Source: CAZOOK01 sp964581385 (GTDB taxonomy: Bacteria > Pseudomonadota > Gammaproteobacteria > Nevskiales > Nevskiaceae). Taken from it: 59,740 bases of DNA. A model generated the notes under the pieces. It saw nothing but the letters and a program-made list of their open reading frames with translations, searched no databases and was not told the origin of the DNA. Each line of letters starts with the position of its first letter. The first letter of the stretch is position 1. Shown in pieces: positions 24,110-32,516 of the stretch. Location of the stretch: positions 1 to 59,740 of the forward strand of contig CAZOOK010000033.1 in the NCBI GenBank assembly GCA_964581385.1, read 5' to 3'. A program made the position numbers and the translations under genes.

Positions 24110-26107
24110 TTACGCCAACAACCGCCGCAGCCGCTCGCCAATGCCTTGAACGGTAATACCAAACTCAGCAAATACCTTGCCTGCGGGTGCCGATGCGCCG
24201 AAGTCATCGACGCCGAGAACGTCGCCGTGCGCACCAACGACGCCACGCCACAGCGCGGTAACACCCGCTTCCACAGCTAGCCGGCGCGCAAGACGTGCCG
24301 GTAGCACCTGTTCGCGATAAGCGGCATTCTGCGCTTCGAACAATTCCAGGCACGGCATCGAAACGACGCGCACCGCGCAACCTTCCGCTGCCAGCGCTTT
24401 CGCCGCCTGCACCGCGAGTTCGATTTCCGATCCGGTGGCGATCACCACCGCCTGCGGCGCTGAGGCCGGTTCCCACAGCACATAGCCACCACGCGCAGCG
24501 AGTGTCCTATGATCGGCCGCGTGTGCCTGCGGCGCGAGATTCTGCCGTGACAGCGCAAGCACGGTCGGACCGTCGGCGCGCTCCACCGCGGCTTTCCACG
24601 CCACCGCGGTCTCGAACGCATCCGCTGGGCGCCACACGCGCAGATGCGGAATCAGGCGCAGGCTGGACACGTGCTCGACCGGCTGATGGGTCGGACCATC
24701 CTCACCCAGACCGATCGAATCGTGGGTGAACACAAAGATCACGCGCTGGCGCATCATCGCGGCCATGCGCACCGCGTTGCGCGCGTAATCCGAGAATACG
24801 AGGAAGGTGCCGCCGAACGGGATCACGCCGCCGTGCAACGCCATGCCATTCATGGCCGCGCACATACCGAACTCGCGCACGCCCCAGGAAATATAAGTGC
24901 CAGTCAGATCGCCGGGCACCAGCCACTTCGCGCCGTGCCAAGCGGTGAGATTGGATTCGGTCAGATCCGCCGAGCCGCCGACGAACTCCGGCAGCGCCGG
25001 CGCCAGCGCGTTGAGCACGTTTTCCGACGACTTGCGCGTCGCCACCGGCTTATCGGTCGCGCCCTGCTTCTCAATCACGGCGTTGATCGTGGCCGGCCAG
25101 TTGGCCGGCAGATCACCCGCGATGCGACGCTTCAGTTCCGCCGCTTCGACCGGATGCTGCTGCGCGTAGCGGCTGAACAGCTCGCGCCATGCGGCTGAAC
25201 GCGCCGCGCCGCTGGCGCGCGCGTCCCAACCATCACGAATCGCTTGCGGAATCTCGAACGGTGGGTACTGCCAGCCAAGCTTTTCCCGCGCCGCGGCGAC
25301 TTCCGCATCGCCGAGCGGGGACCCGTGCGCTTTGGCAGTACCCTGACGGTTCGGCGCCCCGAAACCGATGATGGTCTTGCAGCAGATCAGGGTCGGCTGC
25401 GTGTTCTGCGCACGCGCCGTGTCGATAGCGATCTTGACTTCATGCGGATCGTGGCCGTTGACGTTGCGCACGACCTGCCAGCCATAAGCTTCGAAACGCG
25501 TCGGCGTGTCGTCGCGGAACCAGCCGCGCACTTCGCCGTCGATGGAGATATTGTTATCGTCATAAAAGACGATGAGCTTGCCGAGGCCGAGCGTGCCAGC
25601 CAGCGAACAAGCTTCGTGCGAAATGCCTTCCATCAGGCAACCGTCACCGACAAATACGTAGGTGTGGTGGTCAATCAGCGGAAAGCCTTCGCGATTGAAC
25701 TGCGACGCCAGCAGACGCTCCGCCAGCGCCATGCCGACCGCATTTGCCAGACCCTGGCCGAGCGGACCAGTAGTGGTCTCGACGCCCGGCGTATGGCCAA
25801 CTTCAGGATGTCCCGGCGTCTTCGAATGTAGCTGCCGGAAGTTCTTCAGCTCATCAATCGAGAGGTCATAGCCGCTGAGATGCAACAACGAGTACAGCAG
25901 CATCGACCCGTGACCGTTGCTGATGATGAAACGATCGCGTCCGAACCACTTCGGATCCGCCGGATCGTGCGACAAGTAGTCATTCCATAGCACTTCGGCG
26001 ATATCGGCCATGCCCATCGGCATGCCGGGATGGCCGGAATTGGCGCGCTGGACGGCGTCCATCGCGAGCGCACGGATCGCGTTGGCGAGTTTAAAACGGG
26101 TCGGCAT
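24110..26107 (-). CDS. tkt: Transketolase
   Basis: Thiamine-diphosphate enzyme of the pentose phosphate pathway, 665 residues. It has the conserved start (RALAMDAVQRANSGHPGMPMGMADIA), the ThDP/Mg motif GDGCLMEG to YDDNNISIDG (about 154-191), HGSPLGD, and the pyrimidine-binding half with RVIFVFTHDSIGLGEDGPTHQPVEH. Length and motifs are normal. It lies downstream of the alpha/beta hydrolase gene by 109 bases on the same strand. Confidence 0.97.
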   Translation of the reverse strand: MPTRFKLANAIRALAMDAVQRANSGHPGMPMGMADIAEVLWNDYLSHDPADPKWFGRDRFIISNGHGSMLLYSLLHLSGYDLSIDELKNFRQLHSKTPGHPEVGHTPGVETTTGPLGQGLANAVGMALAERLLASQFNREGFPLIDHHTYVFVGDGCLMEGISHEACSLAGTLGLGKLIVFYDDNNISIDGEVRGWFRDDTPTRFEAYGWQVVRNVNGHDPHEVKIAIDTARAQNTQPTLICCKTIIGFGAPNRQGTAKAHGSPLGDAEVAAAREKLGWQYPPFEIPQAIRDGWDARASGAARSAAWRELFSRYAQQHPVEAAELKRRIAGDLPANWPATINAVIEKQGATDKPVATRKSSENVLNALAPALPEFVGGSADLTESNLTAWHGAKWLVPGDLTGTYISWGVREFGMCAAMNGMALHGGVIPFGGTFLVFSDYARNAVRMAAMMRQRVIFVFTHDSIGLGEDGPTHQPVEHVSSLRLIPHLRVWRPADAFETAVAWKAAVERADGPTVLALSRQNLAPQAHAADHRTLAARGGYVLWEPASAPQAVVIATGSEIELAVQAAKALAAEGCAVRVVSMPCLELFEAQNAAYREQVLPARLARRLAVEAGVTALWRGVVGAHGDVLGVDDFGASAPAGKVFAEFGITVQGIGERLRRLLA

Positions 26108-26216
26108 TGGCGAGACACTGCGGAAAGAATGAGCGTCCTATTGTCCCCGTTCGCCTATCGTCCGGGCAAGGGATCGCTGCGCGGACCCCATCATCCGTCG
26201 TGAGGCGCGATCCGTT

Positions 26217-26885
26217 TCAGATTGCCAAGGAAACTACGCGGCCTCGGCTGCGAACCACGGCGACACTGCGACAAAGACGCTCCAGCAACCGCAAACCTTC
26301 CGGCCATTCGGTGAAACCCGCCTGCACGTTCACGTGACCGGCGTCGTTGAGCCTCACGAATGTACTACCCCAGCGCTCCGCCCACCAGGTCGCGGCGTCC
26401 AGCGGCATCCATGGATCGTTGTCGCTGGCGACCAGCGTCGTCGGGAAATCGAGGACCGAGGTGGTCAATTTACCTTCCAGACCGAAGCGGACCGGATCGG
26501 CAGGCGCCACCAGCAGCGCACCTTCAATCAGTCCGGACTGGAATGCCGAGGCACGCAGGGTCGCGAGGCAACCGAAGCTGTGCGCCACTACCGTGACCGG
26601 CTCCGCGGCGCGCAGCGCCGCCTCGACAATGCGTCGCGCCCACTGATCCAGATCGGGCGTTTCCCAGTCGTCCTGATTGACGCGCGTGAACTGCGGAAAC
26701 TGCCGCTGCCACGCTGACTGCCAGTGATCCGGCCCACTGCCGCGCAGGCCGGGCGCAACCAGCACGCGGTGCGCCGCGAACGGGCCGGGATTTACCGGTC
26801 CCGCTTCGCCTTGCGGACGCCGATTCGGGAAAGGAATACGCCGTGAGGATTGATTCTCCGCAGTCGCCAAGGTTTGTCCGTTCAT
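26217..26885 (-). CDS. RBBP9/YdeN-like alpha/beta hydrolase
   Basis: 222-residue serine hydrolase of the RBBP9/YdeN family. Core motifs are LVAPGLRGSGPDHWQSAW, the nucleophile elbow VVAHSFGC (Ser103), the acid ASDNDPW and the base LNDAGHVN. The first 38 residues are Arg/Pro-rich and exceed the family's usual N-terminus, so the true start may be further in, though no better ribosome site is seen. Substrate unknown. Confidence 0.85.
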   Translation of the reverse strand: MNGQTLATAENQSSRRIPFPNRRPQGEAGPVNPGPFAAHRVLVAPGLRGSGPDHWQSAWQRQFPQFTRVNQDDWETPDLDQWARRIVEAALRAAEPVTVVAHSFGCLATLRASAFQSGLIEGALLVAPADPVRFGLEGKLTTSVLDFPTTLVASDNDPWMPLDAATWWAERWGSTFVRLNDAGHVNVQAGFTEWPEGLRLLERLCRSVAVVRSRGRVVSLAI

Positions 26886-27307
26886 GCCGCGCTCCTCAAT
26901 GTCCGGGGGCGAAGCAGCTCGCGATCATTCTTGCGGGCTTTCGCCGATGCATGAACGGTAACGATCCTTTGCCGGCAATAGAAGCGGATTGGGATTCTGA
27001 ACTTATTGCTTGTTGGTATATGAGAGCGAAGCGGTGTGATGTCTGCGATCAAACCACGCAGCGAGCAGTGCTCGCTACTGAGTTCCCCGTCGTGTCTTTG
27101 GCTGTCGCCATCCGTGGCGCAACTTCGGTGGTTCTACTAACCCCCTGCCCGGCCATCCATGGCCGGGCGTTCAACCCCACAGCGAGCAGTGCTCGTGCTT
27201 CGCCCCTAATGCGCTGCCACCATCCTTGGCGCAGCTTCAGCAGTTCTACTTACCCCCGGTCTGGCCATCCATGGCCAGCCGTGAAACCACGCAGCGAGCA
27301 GTGCTCG
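26886..27307. other. 422-bp intergenic region with REP-like palindromic repeats
   Basis: No gene is supported. The right part (27051-27325) is built from repeated palindromes described in the next entry; the left part (26886-27050) holds nothing I recognise except the upstream region of the hydrolase gene. Confidence 0.7.
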
Positions 27308-27325
27308 CTAAGCGCGTGGTTTCAC
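27051..27325. repeat. REP/BIME-like cluster of palindromic repeats
   Basis: Two alternating palindrome types. Type A has the core GCGAGCA-g-TGCTCGC at 27060-27076 and 27293-27309 (26 bases identical at 27051-27076 and 27284-27309) and a weaker copy at 27183-27195. Type B is ATGGCC/GGCCAT with a cc centre: 27147-27168 (22 bp) and 27261-27278 (18 bp). Blocks repeat with periods of about 121 and 112 bases. The last copy is extended by 12-base arms (27281-27292 and 27314-27325), making a long hairpin that covers the stop and last codons of the thioredoxin-like gene. The form is that of dispersed extragenic palindromes. Confidence 0.8.
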
Positions 27326-27874
27326 CCACTTGATGCTGCAACCCATGCTGGGTTGCTGTTCGCCGGCGATGGGTCGACTCGCGAGCAGAGCGTCAAGCGT
27401 GGCACGCAGGTCACGGCCGGTGACGGGCTTGCCGTTGCCAGGGGTGGAGTCGTCGAAACGGCCGCGATAAACAAGCTTGAGCGCGCCGTCGAAAACGAAG
27501 AAATCCGGTGTGCAGGCGGCAGCATAAGCGCGCGCGACAGCCTGGGATTCATCGTAAAGATATGGAAATGGATAGCCGAGCCGCTGCGCTTCGATCTTCA
27601 TTTTGTCCGGCGCATCTTCCGGATAGCTGCGCGCGTCATTACTGCTGATGGCGACGAATGCGACGCCGCGCGGCCGGTAGTCCTTGGCCAAGCGCACAAG
27701 CTCGGACTGAACGTGTTTCACGTAAGGGCAGTGGTTGCAGATGAACATCACCACAGTCGCCTTGTCTGAAGCGATTTCCCGCAGACTCAATTCGCGGCCG
27801 CTAGTCACGTCCGGCAGCGAGAAATCCGGCGCAGGCATGCCGACCGGCGGCATCGTCGAGGGTGTCGGGGCCAT
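27308..27874 (-). CDS. Thioredoxin-fold peroxiredoxin-like protein
   Basis: 188-residue cytoplasmic AhpC/TSA-thioredoxin-fold protein with the motif FICNHCPYVKH (Cys46 and Cys49) and the family segments AISSNDARSYPEDAP, PYLYDESQAVARAY and ACTPDFFVFD. It belongs to the 'thioredoxin family' group with CxHC active sites, whose function is undefined. AGGAGG lies eight bases before ATG 27874; the GTG at 27883 falls inside that site. The last five codons and the stop lie in a repeat-derived hairpin, which may also serve as terminator. Confidence 0.88.
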   Translation of the reverse strand: MAPTPSTMPPVGMPAPDFSLPDVTSGRELSLREIASDKATVVMFICNHCPYVKHVQSELVRLAKDYRPRGVAFVAISSNDARSYPEDAPDKMKIEAQRLGYPFPYLYDESQAVARAYAAACTPDFFVFDGALKLVYRGRFDDSTPGNGKPVTGRDLRATLDALLASRPIAGEQQPSMGCSIKWVKPRA

Positions 27875-28001
27875 GGTCGTCACCTCCTGAATAGTTAGTG
27901 GACCGCGAGGCTGCGGAAACTACTGCATTCACCGCGGATCATCAAACCTCCGCTACGCAACGATCGCGCCCGCGCCGATGGTGCGCGCGAGACGGGCATG
28001 C

Positions 28002-28030
28002 TTTACGATATCCGCCCATCCGTATATACA
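28002..28030 (+). promoter_or_regulatory. Putative metK promoter
   Basis: TTTACG (28002-28007) and TATACA (28025-28030) are separated by exactly 17 bases and lie 24 bases before the metK start. The 170-base leader region between the thioredoxin gene and metK does not match a SAM riboswitch class that I recognise. Confidence 0.5.
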
Positions 28031-28053
28031 GATTAGCGCGAGGTTTGAGTCCA

Positions 28054-29256
28054 GTGAGCGAATATCTCTTCACGTCCGAGTCCGTTTCCGAAGGCCATCC
28101 CGACAAGGTTGCCGACCAGATTTCCGATGCCGTGCTCGACGCGATCCTCGCGCAGGACAAGAAAGCGCGCGTTGCCTGCGAAACGCTGGTAAAAACGGGC
28201 GTGGCGATCGTCGCCGGCGAAATCACCACCAGCGCGTGGGTCGATCTCGAACAGCTGGTGCGCAAAGTCATCACCGATATCGGCTATGACTCTTCGACCG
28301 TCGGCTTCGACGGCGCCACTTGTGGTGTTCTCAACATCATCGGCAAGCAGTCGCCCGATATCAATCAGGGTGTCGATCGCAAAAAGCCGGAAGAACAGGG
28401 CGCCGGCGACCAGGGCCTGATGTTCGGCTACGCCTGCGATGAAACGAAAGAGCTGATGCCGGCGCCGATCTACTACGCGCACCGCCTTGTCGAGCAGCAG
28501 GCCAAGGTGCGCAAGGCAAAGAAATCGTCGTGCCCCTGGCTGCGGCCGGATGCGAAATCGCAGATCACGCTGCGCTATCGCGACGATGCCGTGGTCGGCA
28601 TCGATGCCGTGGTGCTGTCGACGCAGCATTCGCCGGACGTGAAGTACAAGACGCTGAAGGAAGGCGTGATGGAAGAAATCATCAAGCCCGTGCTCCCAGC
28701 GAAGTGGCTGACGAAGAGCACCAAGTTCCACATCAATCCCACCGGCAGCTTCGTCATCGGTGGCCCGGTCGGCGACTGCGGCCTCACCGGCCGCAAAATC
28801 ATTGTCGATTCTTACGGTGGCTGGGCGCGCCACGGCGGCGGTGCATTCTCGGGTAAGGATCCGTCGAAGGTGGACCGTTCCGCCGCCTACGCCGCGCGCT
28901 ACGTGGCCAAAAACATCGTTGCCGCCGGACTAGCGTCGCGCTGCGAAGTGCAGGTCAGCTATGCCATTGGTGTGGCCGAACCGACCTCGATCTTTGTTAC
29001 CACGTTCGGCACCGGCGTGATCGCCGACGAAAAAATCGAGAAATTGGTGCGCAAGCACTTCGATCTACGCCCCTACGGCATTATCAAAATGCTCGATCTG
29101 ATCCATCCAATGTATCAGCACACTGCAAGCTATGGTCACTTCGGCCGCAAACCATTCGACGTGAAGCTGCCGAACGGGGAAAAGTACACTGCGTTCTCGT
29201 GGGAAAACACCGACCGGGCGGAAGCGCTCAAGGCGGACGCCAAGAGCGTCCGCTAG
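28054..29256 (+). CDS. metK: S-adenosylmethionine synthetase
   Basis: Makes S-adenosylmethionine from ATP and methionine. From the GTG at 28054 (GAGG ten bases upstream) the protein has 400 residues, beginning VSEYLFTSESVSEGHPDKVADQISDAVLDAIL. Signature hexapeptide region GAGDQGLMFGYA and the P-loop-like GGGAFSGKDPSKVDRSAAY are present. Length is slightly above the 384 of E. coli MetK. The in-frame reading upstream to 27898 is not family sequence. Confidence 0.96.
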   Translation: MSEYLFTSESVSEGHPDKVADQISDAVLDAILAQDKKARVACETLVKTGVAIVAGEITTSAWVDLEQLVRKVITDIGYDSSTVGFDGATCGVLNIIGKQSPDINQGVDRKKPEEQGAGDQGLMFGYACDETKELMPAPIYYAHRLVEQQAKVRKAKKSSCPWLRPDAKSQITLRYRDDAVVGIDAVVLSTQHSPDVKYKTLKEGVMEEIIKPVLPAKWLTKSTKFHINPTGSFVIGGPVGDCGLTGRKIIVDSYGGWARHGGGAFSGKDPSKVDRSAAYAARYVAKNIVAAGLASRCEVQVSYAIGVAEPTSIFVTTFGTGVIADEKIEKLVRKHFDLRPYGIIKMLDLIHPMYQHTASYGHFGRKPFDVKLPNGEKYTAFSWENTDRAEALKADAKSVR

Positions 29257-29276
29257 GCACCCGGACGTCGCCGGAG

Positions 29277-29307
29277 GAAGGCCGCAGCAAGCGGCCTTCT
29301 TTCTTTG
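29277..29307 (+). terminator. Intrinsic terminator of metK
   Basis: Nine-base arms (29277-29285 and 29291-29299) with loop agcaa, followed by a T-rich run (tctttcttt), 20 bases after the metK stop. Confidence 0.9.
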
Positions 29308-29356
29308 CGCCTTGTAAACTTGGCGCACAGGTACTGGCTGACACAAAGGGGACAGG

Positions 29357-32308
29357 ATGCAGTTATCCGGCAACGGAGCGAAGGACGCAGATGCCGTGAC
29401 TGACGGATCGATGGATACCGCTGATTTGTTGCGCGAGACGCTTGTTCTTTTCGACCAGCTGATCGAAATCGACGCACCGCTACGCATTCGCGAGCTGGAA
29501 GCCCTCGCGCAATCGAGGCCCGAATTGCACCGCCGCGTGCTCGCGCTTCTGGCGGCCAGTCAAGCAGTGGAGTCGGCAAACTTTCTCTGGGGCCCCAAAG
29601 ACACTAACAGCGTTTCCAACGACTTCCAGTTTCGTTCGGGCGATACGATAGGCGTCTATCGCCTCGATTCCCCCATTGGGCGTGGCGGCATGGGGGAGGT
29701 CTGGCTCGCCTATCGCACCGATGGTGCCTACGGTACCCCCGTTGCGCTCAAACTACTGCACGTGCACCTCGCCGCGGGCACGGGTCGCGAACGATTCGTA
29801 CGCGAAGGCCGCATCCTAGGCTCTCTTTCGCATCCCAACATCGCGCGCATGCTGGACGCGGGCGTATCCGCGCAGGGACAACACTTCCTCGTCATCGAGC
29901 ACATCGAAGGAAGCCAAGTGGATCGCTGGTGCGACGAACGGGTCCTCGACATCGACTCACGCATCCGGCTATTTCTGCAGATCTGTTCCGCTGTCGCCTA
30001 TGCGCACGCGCATCTGATCGTGCATCGCGATTTGAAGCCATCCAACATTCTCGTATCAGCTGATGGCACCGTAAAGTTGCTCGATTTCGGTATCGCCAAA
30101 TTGATTGAACCTGAGCGGCAGGAAGCAGCGGCGACCGAGCTGACGCGGCTTGGCGGTGGAGCGCTGACACCGGATTACGCGGCTCCGGAGCAGGTGCTCG
30201 GAGAATCGATTACCACCGCGACGGATGTATATGCGCTCGGTGCACTACTTTACCGACTGCTGACTGGTCGTCGCCCATATGGCGAAACCGGCAAGGCTGC
30301 AATGCAACTAGCCTTCGACGTACTGCAAACTGATCCACTACTGCCAAGTCAAAGTGTCCTGAAAGAGACGATCGGAACCGTTAGCGCGGAAATGCATGCG
30401 GCGCAGCGCGCGACCGTCTCGCGCAACCTTTCACGTTCGCTTCGCGGCGATCTCGACGCCATCGTATGCAAAGCCTTGCGCAAAGAACCGGCGGCGCGCT
30501 ACACCGATGCACGCGCGCTAGCCGACGATCTGCAACGCTTTCTCGATCATCAGCCGGTACTGGCACGCGAAGGCGCACGTAGCTATGTATGGCGCCGCTT
30601 CGTGCGCCGCAACTGGATTCCACTGACTGCAGTCACCACTGTGTTTCTTATGCTCGTCGCCGGCATTGGCGGTTTCGCTTGGCAAGCCAGGGAAATTCAA
30701 CGCGAGGCGCATCGCGCCAATGCCGTGACGGATTTTCTTATTAGCGTATTCCGAGCCAGTGATCCACGGATTGCTCAGGACAAACCGCGCGGGGAAATCA
30801 CTGCGCGTGAGCTGCTCGACAACAGCGCTGATCGCATCGCCACTCACTTTGCGGCGGATCCGGATACAGAAATCCGCTTATTGGGCATCACCGCTGGTAT
30901 TTATCGGGAACTGGGCGACGCCAAGCATTACCTGGATTTGCATGAGCAGCAAATCAATCTAGCACGTCGGCTATACGGTGAACTGCATCCCGCAATAGTG
31001 GAGGGTCTGTTGGATGAGGCGGAAGCCGATATTGGCAAAGACCAGGAAAACGAAGCGCTCCAATTGCTGGATCGCGCCGACCCACTAATACGGCGCTCCG
31101 GAAGCGAGCGCACCATCACTCGTGCACGCTGGTTGGTGCTACGTGCTGAAGCACTGTCTTTGGATGGACGCTCCGCATCCGAGATGGAAACGTCCGCCCA
31201 GCGAGCTGTGCAACTATATGAGCGCCTTGCGCCGAATGACTTCGGCTATGTTAATGCGCTGGCAGAACTCGGTGCCCTCAGTTACATCAGCCACGATTAT
31301 CCGGCAGCAGCTGACCACTACTACAAAGCCGTGACAGTTGCGGCGACAATTCCCAATCGCAATGACGGCGATTTGACAGTGATCTACACCGGCTTGGCGT
31401 TATCTTATGAAGCATCTGGAGATCTTGACGAAGCCGAAGCTACATACCGGAAAACTGAAGATCTAATTATCCATACGTATGGGAAAAATCATCGAAATTA
31501 TTGGAAAATACTCGCGGATCACGCGCTTTTCGTTAATGATCGCGGCAACAGGGCCCAAGCGCTGAACATGTTCGCTGAGATTATTCCTTTAATCCCGGAC
31601 AACACCCCTATGGGCGTCGAAATTGCAGAGATGCGTTATGAGTATGGCGTCGCGCTCACAGCTGATGGGCAGCCGCTGCCGGCGATTCCGATGCTGGAGG
31701 AATCTGAGAAATTCTTCGTGAACTGGCCGTTGAATGAATATACCGTGCGCCGAGGCCATAAAGCACTCGGCGACGCTTACGATGGCGCCGGCCGACCCGA
31801 AGACGCGCGGCGAGAGTTGAAAACGGCTTTAGACCAGTATCTCACTGCAGAACCGCTGATGTCGGACAATGTGTATTGGATGCGCGAACGGTGGGCGCGC
31901 TTTTTATTGGAGCATGACAACGCGGCGGGTGCTGAAACGGAGCTCCACGAAATCGTCGACCATCCCATTCACTCCAATAGCTCCAATCGTGACACCACGA
32001 TATGGATATGGACCGATCTGGCCAAACTCTCACTTCAGCGCAAGGACCAAAAATCAGCTGTGGAGCAAGCCCGCCGTGCGGTGACTGCGTATGAGCACAT
32101 GGTCGGTTCTTTCGATGTCCGCAGTGGTCCGTATGCCTGGCGGATTTACGCCGAAGCACTTCTCACAACGGGCGATGCCAAAAACGCATATTCATGGGCC
32201 GTTAAGGCCCTTACTGCAGACCGTCAATACTATGCTCCCGATAGCGCCGAAGTCACAGCGGTGAAACGGACCTTGCGCGAAGTCGAGCGGGCGCAGGCAC
32301 AGAAATAA
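29357..32308 (+). CDS. Transmembrane Ser/Thr protein kinase with TPR-like C-terminal region (paralog 1)
   Basis: 983-residue Hanks-type kinase. An N-terminal helical region (1-95; FDQLIEIDAPLRIRELEAL, RVLALLAAS) precedes the kinase domain: glycine loop IGRGGMGEVW (107-116), Lys132 in VALKLL, catalytic HRDLKPSN (223-230), DFG (243-245), APE (276-278). One membrane helix spans about 420-441. The extracytoplasmic part (about 450-983) is helical and TPR-like, with repeats such as LVIYTGLALSYEASGDLDEAEATYRKTEDLI. AAGGGG lies five bases before the ATG. All catalytic residues are present. Its GC content is visibly lower than that of the paralog downstream. Substrates unknown. Confidence 0.92.
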   Translation: MQLSGNGAKDADAVTDGSMDTADLLRETLVLFDQLIEIDAPLRIRELEALAQSRPELHRRVLALLAASQAVESANFLWGPKDTNSVSNDFQFRSGDTIGVYRLDSPIGRGGMGEVWLAYRTDGAYGTPVALKLLHVHLAAGTGRERFVREGRILGSLSHPNIARMLDAGVSAQGQHFLVIEHIEGSQVDRWCDERVLDIDSRIRLFLQICSAVAYAHAHLIVHRDLKPSNILVSADGTVKLLDFGIAKLIEPERQEAAATELTRLGGGALTPDYAAPEQVLGESITTATDVYALGALLYRLLTGRRPYGETGKAAMQLAFDVLQTDPLLPSQSVLKETIGTVSAEMHAAQRATVSRNLSRSLRGDLDAIVCKALRKEPAARYTDARALADDLQRFLDHQPVLAREGARSYVWRRFVRRNWIPLTAVTTVFLMLVAGIGGFAWQAREIQREAHRANAVTDFLISVFRASDPRIAQDKPRGEITARELLDNSADRIATHFAADPDTEIRLLGITAGIYRELGDAKHYLDLHEQQINLARRLYGELHPAIVEGLLDEAEADIGKDQENEALQLLDRADPLIRRSGSERTITRARWLVLRAEALSLDGRSASEMETSAQRAVQLYERLAPNDFGYVNALAELGALSYISHDYPAAADHYYKAVTVAATIPNRNDGDLTVIYTGLALSYEASGDLDEAEATYRKTEDLIIHTYGKNHRNYWKILADHALFVNDRGNRAQALNMFAEIIPLIPDNTPMGVEIAEMRYEYGVALTADGQPLPAIPMLEESEKFFVNWPLNEYTVRRGHKALGDAYDGAGRPEDARRELKTALDQYLTAEPLMSDNVYWMRERWARFLLEHDNAAGAETELHEIVDHPIHSNSSNRDTTIWIWTDLAKLSLQRKDQKSAVEQARRAVTAYEHMVGSFDVRSGPYAWRIYAEALLTTGDAKNAYSWAVKALTADRQYYAPDSAEVTAVKRTLREVERAQAQK

Positions 32309-32516
32309 TTGGTTGTTGGTTTAGTTGTAAGACAGAGAACTCGCCACATTTTGAAAAACCAGACACGTTAAAGCGTGACATAGAGAAAATGATGCAAATG
32401 CCTTGAAATATCCAAGGTGATTAAGTTCATTGCACTACGCGTTCATGAGAGTTCAATGGAGTTTTTGTGCCCCTGAGAGCAACGAATGTTAATTAAGTCG
32501 ATTCGAGGAAATCGAG

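Noticed and set aside
27051..27325. Possible CRISPR array
   Set aside because: Only three core copies, spaced 121 and 112 bases, with a second palindrome between them and no cas genes nearby; better explained as REP-like repeats.
27875..28053. Possible SAM or SAH riboswitch before metK
   Set aside because: No conserved core or pairing pattern of a known class was recognised; only a promoter-like pair is supported.
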